A stretch of 21,668 nt of DNA from Planctomycetaceae bacterium. GTDB lineage: Bacteria > Planctomycetota > Planctomycetia > Pirellulales > UBA1268. The stretch spans positions 1 to 21,668 of the forward strand of contig SIAG01000018.1 in the NCBI GenBank assembly GCA_009691925.1, in the 5' to 3' direction. A model generated the notes under the pieces. The model saw only the letters and a list, made by a program, of their open reading frames with translations. It was not told the origin of the DNA and made no database searches. The position numbers and the translations under genes are program-made. Position 1 is the first letter of the stretch. Every line of letters begins with the position of its first letter. Shown piece by piece: positions 15,049-20,624 of this stretch.

Positions 15049-15357
15049 GTGGGGGGGGGCACAAGACGGGTGGGGAAGTTTCAAGCGATCGCCATGAGCT
15101 ATCGGCCGGATCGATGGCGCGATCGTTGACCCCGTCTTCCGCAGCGGGAGGGTTCGGGCAGCTTGCCCCCCAGGAATCAAACGCACGGTTTGACTGTCCG
15201 GCACGCGAGGAGCGATCGGCGCAGCCGATCGGGGCGGCGGGGAAAGGGACCGGCGAGCGTGCCGGTCAGCGAAGAGGGGTGGCCGGGCCGGGAGGCCGCG
15301 CGGCACGAGGGCGACGGACCGCCCGCAAGGTCGACGGAGCTCCCGCCGGGTCCCCGA
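15049..15357. other. 309-bp intergenic region with three strong stem-loops
   Basis: No gene is seen. Three perfect hairpins occur in 91 bp. TCAAAC/GTTTGA (15177-15193) has a 5-nt loop. CGATCGGC/GCCGATCG (15213-15231) has a GCA loop. GACCGGC/GCCGGTC (15248-15267) has a 6-nt loop. The nine-G run at 15051-15059 directly precedes the start of the toroid-like gene. Confidence 0.6.
15248..15267 (-). terminator. Possible terminator of the HEAT-repeat lipoprotein gene
   Basis: A perfect 7-bp stem (GACCGGC/GCCGGTC) with a 6-nt loop lies 90 nt after the stop at 15358. On the minus strand it is followed by CCTTTCCCC, a weak pyrimidine tract with only three T. Confidence 0.4.
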
Positions 15358-16086
15358 TCAGAACAGCTTGCGGAACTGTTCGGCGATCGACCAGTCGTTG
15401 CGGTTGGCGGCCGGGTCGGCGGCCCAGGCCCGCCAGGCGTTGACGTCGTTGCCGAGATCGCGGCCGCTGACCTGCTTGAGGGCCGCCACGGCCCGGTACT
15501 GGACCGCCGGATCGGGATCCTCCAGTGCCCTGGCGAGGACCGGAATCGCGTCCTTGTCCTCGAGCTTGCCGAGCATCCGCAGCGCGCGGAGGCGGACGTC
15601 GAGCTCCGCGTCGGTCTGGAATCGTTGCGAGAGGAGTTGGACGGCCTCGGCGCCGCCCCGTTCCCCCCACACCTCGCAGGCGGTCGTCCGCACGCGCTCG
15701 TCGGGGTCTTGGAGGGCACCTTTGCAGATCGCCACCGCTGCCGGGGTGTCGAAATCGGCCGCCGTCTGGAGGATCTCGCAGCGGACGCGGGGGTCGTGTT
15801 CCTCGAGCACTTCTTGCATCAGCTCGCGGGTGAAGGTCACCTGATCCCCACCATTCCCCCCCTTCGCCTTCTTGGCCTGCTCCTGAAGCGACTCGATCCG
15901 CTGCTTGGCCGTCGGGCCGTACTTCTCTGCCAGCCGCGCTTCCTTGTCGCGGTTGCGCCACGGGCGCCAGCCGGCGCAGCCCGGCGCGGCGAGCAGGGCC
16001 ACGAGGAGCCAGGCAAGCAACGCAGCGGCCCCGGTCGAAGCCCGGTGCCGCGGGGCGGATGGCAGACGGGGGATGGTCGCGGCCAT
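15358..16086 (-). CDS. HEAT-repeat protein, likely lipoprotein or membrane-anchored
   Basis: This 242-residue protein begins with a hydrophobic export segment (about residues 18-36, GAAALLAWLLVALLAAPGC). Cys37 could be lipidated, but APGC departs from the lipobox consensus, so a lipoprotein is only likely. A charged linker (about 42-75) leads to HEAT-like repeats. These include LEEHDPRVRCEILQTAADF, ALQDPDERVRTTACEVWGE, FQTDAELDVRLRALRMLGKL and ALEDPDPAVQYRAVAALKQV, each a helix pair with the DP-V-R pattern typical of PBS/HEAT repeats. A short tail with NDWSIAEQFRKLF closes the protein. The ATG at 16086 is selected by the signal; the frame stays open further upstream but that part overlaps the divergent gene and looks non-coding. 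It may bind a protein partner at the membrane, and its role is unknown. Confidence 0.82.
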   Translation of the reverse strand: MAATIPRLPSAPRHRASTGAAALLAWLLVALLAAPGCAGWRPWRNRDKEARLAEKYGPTAKQRIESLQEQAKKAKGGNGGDQVTFTRELMQEVLEEHDPRVRCEILQTAADFDTPAAVAICKGALQDPDERVRTTACEVWGERGGAEAVQLLSQRFQTDAELDVRLRALRMLGKLEDKDAIPVLARALEDPDPAVQYRAVAALKQVSGRDLGNDVNAWRAWAADPAANRNDWSIAEQFRKLF

Positions 16087-16221
16087 GGGACTCGGAGTGG
16101 GGTGGAAGGGCCGGGCCTGGGAACGGCAGGGTCGGCGATCGGGGCGGGACGGTAGCGGCCCGACGGGGGCGCCGCCAAGGCCACTTCGCTCCGGGCGCGG
16201 GGGCTTACGGGCGCGGCAGGA

Positions 16222-16245
16222 GGGGAAGTCCGGTTGGCCTTCCCC
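16222..16245. other. Symmetric hairpin in the divergent intergenic region
   Basis: GGGGAAG (16222-16228) pairs with CTTCCCC (16239-16245). After a T-C mismatch, CC pairs with GG around a GGTT tetraloop. It lies 67 nt before the DUF1570 gene and could be an operator or 5' UTR element. A second small repeat (GGGG ATT CCCC, 16279-16289) follows. Confidence 0.4.
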
Positions 16246-16312
16246 GCCGGCCCGCGAACTGGTCGCATGGAGGAGATGGGGGATTCCCCTCTCGCCACGA
16301 TCGGAAATCGCC

Positions 16313-17506
16313 ATGCGCCAAATCGCTCCCGTCAGCCTGCGGTTGGTTTGCTGCGGCCTCGTGGCTGCGGCGGGGGGCGCCCTCGCCCGGGTGGCCGCGG
16401 CGCCCCCGGTGGCCGGGGAGGACGCCGCCGTGGCCGAGCGGGTGGCGGTGGTCGTCCGCGCCGACGGGGGGGAGAGGGCTCTCGAGGGGACGGTCATCGT
16501 CGAGGCGGCCGACGGTGCGATGCTCCTGGAGCTCGATGACCAGCGCCTGGAGCTCCTCCAGGGAAACGAAGTCCACTCGCGGCGCACCGTCGACGCGCCC
16601 TCCACCGCTTCGACGCCGCGCGAGGAGGGAAATCGGATCCTCGCGGAGCTTCCCGCCGGCTTCGATCTCCTCGTCACGCGCCACTACGTCATCTGTTTCG
16701 ACACGTCGCGCGCCTATGCCCAGTGGTCCGGCGCCCTCTTCGAGAAGCTCCACGATGCGTTCCTGAATTACTGGCGCAAGGCGGGAGTCGAGGTGGAGGC
16801 ACCGCGCCGGCCGCTGGTCGTCGTGATCTTCTCCGACCGCCAGCGCTACGAGGCGCACGCGGCCCGCGATCTCGGTGCGGCCGCCGACCGGGTGGTGGGC
16901 TATTACAACTTGATGTCGAACCGGGTAACGACTTTCGATCTCACCGGCAGCGACCAACTCGCCCGCCGCCCCGCGACGTCGGCGGCCCGCGCCGGGCTCG
17001 AGATCCTCGCCAGCCCCGAGGCGGCCGGGCTGGTCTCGACGCTCGTCCACGAGGCGAGCCACCAGATGGCCTTCAACTGCCAGATGCACCGGCGGCTGGC
17101 GCCGGTGCCGGTGTGGATCAGCGAGGGGGTGGCCACCTTCTTCGAGACGCCCGATCCGGGGGGGCGGGGCTGGAAGCGGATCGGCGGGGTCAACCGGCCC
17201 CGGCTCGACACCTTCCTCGCCGGCTATCGAGCGGGAGTCCTCGACGAGATCGTCCGTGGCGATGAGCCGTTCCGGGCGTCGGAGGGAGCGATCGACGCCT
17301 ACGCCCGGGCCTGGGCTCTGACGGCGTTCCTCGCCCAGACCCGCAAAGGGGCGCTCGTCGAGTACATCAACGTAATCGGGGCCAAGCCCCCCCTCTCCCC
17401 CGACGGCCCGGAGGAGCGCCTGCGGGATTTCGTCGCGGCGTTCGGCGTCGAGCCGCACGAGCTCGAGCAGCCGCTGATGAAGTTCCTCGCCCGCTGGAAG
17501 GAGTAG
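16313..17506 (+). CDS. DUF1570 domain protein, predicted zinc metallopeptidase-like, secreted
   Basis: This is a 397-residue protein. The N-terminus is a signal peptide (about 1-30, LRLVCCGLVAAAGGALARVAAA). A short beta-rich region (about 40-90) precedes the DUF1570 core. LVTRHYVICFDTSRAYAQW (120-138) is a typical entry strand, and FSDRQRYEAHA lies near 173-183. The zinc-binding HExxH motif is seen as VHEASHQ (His246, Glu247, His250), with WISEGVATFFE downstream supplying Glu271 as the likely third ligand, the gluzincin arrangement. Peptidase activity is inferred from these residues; DUF1570 proteins are largely uncharacterised. The ATG at 16313 is chosen because it opens the signal peptide; the upstream open frame reads into the divergent intergenic region. 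It is transcribed away from the HEAT lipoprotein-like gene, with 226 bp between. Confidence 0.88.
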   Translation: MRQIAPVSLRLVCCGLVAAAGGALARVAAAPPVAGEDAAVAERVAVVVRADGGERALEGTVIVEAADGAMLLELDDQRLELLQGNEVHSRRTVDAPSTASTPREEGNRILAELPAGFDLLVTRHYVICFDTSRAYAQWSGALFEKLHDAFLNYWRKAGVEVEAPRRPLVVVIFSDRQRYEAHAARDLGAAADRVVGYYNLMSNRVTTFDLTGSDQLARRPATSAARAGLEILASPEAAGLVSTLVHEASHQMAFNCQMHRRLAPVPVWISEGVATFFETPDPGGRGWKRIGGVNRPRLDTFLAGYRAGVLDEIVRGDEPFRASEGAIDAYARAWALTAFLAQTRKGALVEYINVIGAKPPLSPDGPEERLRDFVAAFGVEPHELEQPLMKFLARWKE

Positions 17507-17547
17507 CCAACGGCTGGAAAAGGTCGTGGATCAGTCCCTCAGCCGAC

Positions 17548-17556
17548 TGCTACAGT
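17548..17556 (+). promoter_or_regulatory. Extended -10 promoter element before the second Gfo/Idh/MocA gene
   Basis: TG (17548-17549), one base, then TACAGT (17551-17556) fits an extended -10 box; no -35 box is clear. It would give a leader of about 43 nt to the ATG at 17606. Confidence 0.35.
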
Positions 17557-17605
17557 GGTCGCCGGCAGCCCGTCGATACCTCCCCCTACTCCCGGAGCCC
17601 ACCGC

Positions 17606-18868
17606 ATGCCCACTCCCCGAAGCGAGTCTGCGTTGTCTCGTCGTTCCCTTCTCGCCGGGGCGTCGACGCTTCCGGCCTCGTGGCTCGCGGCGGGATGGCC
17701 GGCAGAGGACAGTCTGGCGGCTGACAGCGCCAGCGCAAGGACGCTGCGGGTCGGTGTCATTGGTTGCGGTGGGCGCGGCACCGGGGCCGCGATCCAGGCG
17801 GCGCTCGCCGATCCCGCCGTCCGCGTCGTTGCCCTTGCCGATCTCTACGACGATCAGGTGGCCTCCAGCGCGGCGGTGCTCGAGAACGCCCTCGGCGCTC
17901 GCTTCGCGGCGACCCCTGACGGGAGGTTTGTCGGGCCCGAGGCCGCCCGCGAACTCGTCGGCGCGGGGGTCGATCTGGTGATCCTCGCCGCCCCTCCCTC
18001 GACCCGTCCGGCCCATCTCGAAGCCGCGGTCGCCGCCGGCCTCCATGTGTGGTGTGAGACGCCTGCGGCCATCGAGCCTGTCGGGCTCGCCCGGTTTGCC
18101 GCGGGTTTGGAGCTGGCGGAGGCCAACGGGCTCGTCGTCGCCTCCGGACTGTGCAGCCGTTTTTCCCCTCCGACGGTGAGCACGATCGAGCGGGTTCGCG
18201 CCGGGGCGGTGGGGTCGATCCGCTCGATCGCCCTCCATCACGACGGCGGTCTCCCCTGGTGGAAGCCCGTTGCGGCGACGGTGTCCGCCGAGGAGCAGCT
18301 CGAGCGCAATTGGATCTCCCACGCCTGCCGTTCCGGCGGGCACTTCATCGAGCACCACATCCATGCCCTCGACCGGGCGCTGTGGCTCCTCGGCGACGAC
18401 GACCCGGTGGCGGTCGAGCGCGTCGGGGCGCCCGAGGCTCCGGCGGCAGGGCACGGTGGCGATCTGCCGGCCGCCGTCCGGGTCCGGTACCGGTTTGCTT
18501 CCGGGGTGATCCTCGATGCCTCCTGCCGGCGCTCGGCGACGCCTGGCACGGGCACTTCCGAAAGCCTTGTCGGTAGCCGCGGGCGGGCCGACCTCGTCGA
18601 TGGAACGGTCGAGGAAGCCGGACAAGCCCCGTGGCGGGCCGCCGGTTGCCGGCCAGGGGAGGCGGGTGGGATGTACCAGTCGGCCATGGATAACTTCCTG
18701 GGGATGATCCGTTCGGGATCGGCCGGCCAGGGTGAAACGGTCCCTGGGGCGACGCTCGGGGGGCAGCGGCTGCTGCGGGCTTCGGGGCTGGCCGTGATGG
18801 GGCAGATGGCGGCGGCAGGCCGGCCGATCGCCTGGAAGGGGCTGGTTTCGCCCACCGCAACGGCCTGA
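17606..18868 (+). CDS. Gfo/Idh/MocA family protein with ETP in place of EKP, Tat signal
   Basis: The product has 420 residues. A twin-Arg signal (LSRRSLLAGAS, residues 10-20) and hydrophobic stretch indicate Tat export. The Rossmann motif is intact (VGVIGCGGRGTG, 49-60). DLVILAAPPSTRPAH (123-137) corresponds to the family's xxTP.xxH segment. The catalytic-loop motif normally written EKP reads ETP at 151-153 (codons GAG ACG CCT), so the conserved Lys is replaced by Thr152. The C-terminal domain retains SGGHFIEHHIHALDRALWLLG, typical of secreted planctomycete members. Loss of the Lys suggests altered or absent redox activity, yet the ORF is intact and the substrate-site His residues remain. The ATG at 17606 has GGAG 8 nt upstream; a GTG 17 codons earlier is less likely. 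Confidence 0.9.
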   Translation: MPTPRSESALSRRSLLAGASTLPASWLAAGWPAEDSLAADSASARTLRVGVIGCGGRGTGAAIQAALADPAVRVVALADLYDDQVASSAAVLENALGARFAATPDGRFVGPEAARELVGAGVDLVILAAPPSTRPAHLEAAVAAGLHVWCETPAAIEPVGLARFAAGLELAEANGLVVASGLCSRFSPPTVSTIERVRAGAVGSIRSIALHHDGGLPWWKPVAATVSAEEQLERNWISHACRSGGHFIEHHIHALDRALWLLGDDDPVAVERVGAPEAPAAGHGGDLPAAVRVRYRFASGVILDASCRRSATPGTGTSESLVGSRGRADLVDGTVEEAGQAPWRAAGCRPGEAGGMYQSAMDNFLGMIRSGSAGQGETVPGATLGGQRLLRASGLAVMGQMAAAGRPIAWKGLVSPTATA

Positions 18869-18893
18869 CAGACCCCGCGGCCGGTGCGACCCG

Positions 18894-18899
18894 TACAAT
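18894..18899 (+). promoter_or_regulatory. Candidate -10 box before the coiled-coil gene
   Basis: TACAAT matches the -10 consensus at five of six bases. The best -35-like hexamer (CTGACA, 18865-18870) is 23 bp upstream, too far for a standard promoter. If it is used, transcription starts just before the hairpin at 18913. Confidence 0.3.
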
Positions 18900-18912
18900 C
18901 GGTGGGATGCTG

Positions 18913-18934
18913 GACACCGCTCCGGTGCGGTGTC
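18913..18934 (+). other. Perfect 8-bp stem-loop between two genes
   Basis: GACACCGC and GCGGTGTC pair perfectly with a 6-nt loop, 44 nt after the preceding stop. It may be a 3' end for the Gfo/Idh/MocA transcript, without a T-tract, or the first element of the leader of the next gene. Confidence 0.5.
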
Positions 18935-18958
18935 GATGAGCCTCCACTGTCGTGTCCA

Positions 18959-18983
18959 TCGGCCGGCCAAGAGGGCCTGCCGA
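18959..18983 (+). other. Stem-loop just upstream of the coiled-coil gene
   Basis: TCGGC pairs with GCCGA and, after one C-T mismatch, GGCC pairs with GGCC around an AAGAG loop. The hairpin ends 20 nt before the ATG at 19004, next to the GGGGAA ribosome binding site, so it could affect translation. Confidence 0.4.
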
Positions 18984-19003
18984 GCCCCCGGGGAAGCAAG
19001 CAG

Positions 19004-20452
19004 ATGGCCGCCAACCGCGCCAGTGCCCAGCAGGGCCTGACGATCGCGCTGATCGTGTTCGTGATGCTCACGTTCATCCTCGCGGTGACGACGTACCTGT
19101 TCTTCAAAAAGGCGGCGGACGCCGACGCGGCGATGGCGGTGGCCAATGCCGATTCCGCCAAATCGAAGCAGGATATGCAAAAGGCGACCGGCGATCGGGC
19201 CAAGCTCCTCGGGATCCTCGGCTTCCCCGAGGAAAAGCCGGTCCAGGAGGTCGAGACGGAGACGAACGAGGCCTTCGAGAAGAAGTACGGCGACTTCCGC
19301 GACGACCAGAAGGCGTATCTCAAGCTCTCCGACTGGCTGCTCGGCGCCGTCAAGAGCAAGGACGAGGCCCTCAAGACACTCCAGGCCGAGAAGCTGGCGA
19401 TGGAGACGGGCAAGGATCAGGCCCTCGCCGATTCCCGCAACCGGCAAAACGAGCTCGAGCAACTGCTCAAGAAGCAGGAGGCCGACGCCGAAGCCGAACG
19501 CACCGAGTTCAACAAGGGGCGCGAGCAGTTTGAGGAGCTGACCGCAAGGCTCCAGACCGATCTCAAGAAAGCCAACGAGGCTTCCGACCGGATCAAGCTC
19601 CTTGTCGAGGAGATCGGCAAGGGGGAGCCGCTGGTCGCCGTTGACCAGCAGGCGAAATATAAGGCTGCCAAGGCTGAGGGGCAGGTGACGCAGCTGTACG
19701 ACGAGCTGCGGCGGCGGGAGACGATGATCGCCCGTCAAAACGAGATCCTGGCCGACCTCCGCGTTGCCGACAAGGGTCTCCAGGACATGGTCCTTGCCGC
19801 GACGCCCAAGGACGACCGGATCGACGGCTTCGACGGGCAGGTCGTCTCCGTCAACGAGGTCGAGGGAACGATCGTCCTCGACGTCACATCGACGCAGGGG
19901 CTGCGGACCGGGACGGTCTTCAACGTCTACGATCCGAAAGATCCGCGCCCCCAGATCGGCGCCAAGAAGGCGGTCGTCGAGATCCAGGCCATCGAGGGAG
20001 CGAACGTCGCCCGGGCCCGCGTCCGCCACCAGTCGACGCGAGATCCGATCCTTGCCGGCGACGGCGTGTCGACGAGCCTGTGGAGCCCCGGGCAGGGCTT
20101 CGAGGCAGTCTTTATCGGCTACGTGCAGGTCGACCGGGACAGCGGGCAAGACAGCGACGATCTCGCCCGGCTTGTGGAGCGAAGCGGTGGTCGCGTCGAG
20201 CCCTCGGTAACCCCGTCGACGACGCTCCTGGTCGATGCCGGCCCGCCGCGGATCTTGGCTGGCGAGAAGCCGGCCGGCTGGCGGCCCGCCGACGAGACGC
20301 GCCGCGAGCGGATGCTCAAGGAAGCCAAGCGTCTCGGTATCCGGGTCGTGGGGGTCGACACCTTCCTCGACATGATGGGGCTCGACCGCAGCTCCTTCGA
20401 CACCAACCGGCTCCGTCCCGCCGGCCGGACCCCGCAGCCCGCCGGGAGCTGA
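19004..20452 (+). CDS. Membrane-anchored coiled-coil protein with C-terminal BRCT-like domain
   Basis: This 482-residue protein has a short N-terminus, one transmembrane helix (about residues 12-34, LTIALIVFVMLTFILAVTTYLFF), then a long charged helical region (about 35-260). The stretch 115-205 (LEQLLKKQEADAEAERTEFN and neighbours) is rich in Glu/Lys with heptad character, so a coiled coil is likely. A beta-rich domain covers about 275-360 (GQVVSVNEVEGTIVLDVTS onward). The last part, about 365-460, has the BRCT pattern: FIGYVQVDRD, DLARLVERSGGRVEPSV, a TTLLVD strand, and KEAKRLGIRVVGVDTFLDMMG, with Phe where the usual Trp stands. BRCT domains bind proteins or phosphopeptides, normally in DNA metabolism. 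The ATG at 19004 has GGGGAA 8 nt upstream and sets the membrane helix near the N-terminus. The role is unknown. Confidence 0.8.
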   Translation: MAANRASAQQGLTIALIVFVMLTFILAVTTYLFFKKAADADAAMAVANADSAKSKQDMQKATGDRAKLLGILGFPEEKPVQEVETETNEAFEKKYGDFRDDQKAYLKLSDWLLGAVKSKDEALKTLQAEKLAMETGKDQALADSRNRQNELEQLLKKQEADAEAERTEFNKGREQFEELTARLQTDLKKANEASDRIKLLVEEIGKGEPLVAVDQQAKYKAAKAEGQVTQLYDELRRRETMIARQNEILADLRVADKGLQDMVLAATPKDDRIDGFDGQVVSVNEVEGTIVLDVTSTQGLRTGTVFNVYDPKDPRPQIGAKKAVVEIQAIEGANVARARVRHQSTRDPILAGDGVSTSLWSPGQGFEAVFIGYVQVDRDSGQDSDDLARLVERSGGRVEPSVTPSTTLLVDAGPPRILAGEKPAGWRPADETRRERMLKEAKRLGIRVVGVDTFLDMMGLDRSSFDTNRLRPAGRTPQPAGS

Positions 20453-20456
20453 CGGC

Positions 20457-20502
20457 GGGGGGAGTTTGCCGGTCAACGTGCCAAGCCGCTGCTTCTCCCC
20501 CC
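20457..20502 (+). terminator. Long-loop inverted repeat after the coiled-coil gene
   Basis: GGGGGGAG (20457-20464) can pair with CTCCCCCC (20495-20502) across 30 nt, starting 4 nt after the stop. The second arm lies in a long C/T-rich tract, so chance pairing is quite possible. Confidence 0.2.
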
Positions 20503-20550
20503 TCCTGCCTCCCCCCCTCCTCCGCCCGGAGTGCCCGGTCGGAGCAAACG

Positions 20551-20559
20551 TGGCATACT
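20551..20559 (+). promoter_or_regulatory. Candidate extended -10 element before the DUF1080-ThuA gene
   Basis: TG, one base, then CATACT (20554-20559) partly matches an extended -10 box; no -35 box is seen. It lies about 65 nt before the GTG start. Confidence 0.25.
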
Positions 20560-20613
20560 GTCCGCCGGGGGTGACCGGCCGACGGACGGACGGCGCCCCC
20601 GTTGACCCCAAGC

Positions 20614-20621
20614 GGAGGTGA
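20614..20621 (+). promoter_or_regulatory. Strong ribosome binding site deciding a GTG start
   Basis: GGAGGTGA is the best Shine-Dalgarno match in the window. The GGAGG core lies 6 nt before the GTG at 20625. GGTGACCGG at 20617-20625 is a direct copy of the sequence at 20570-20578. Confidence 0.7.
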
Positions 20622-20624
20622 CCG

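Noticed and set aside
15177..15267. tRNA gene in the hairpin cluster
   Set aside because: The three stems do not form a cloverleaf, and no TTC-type T loop or CCA end is present.
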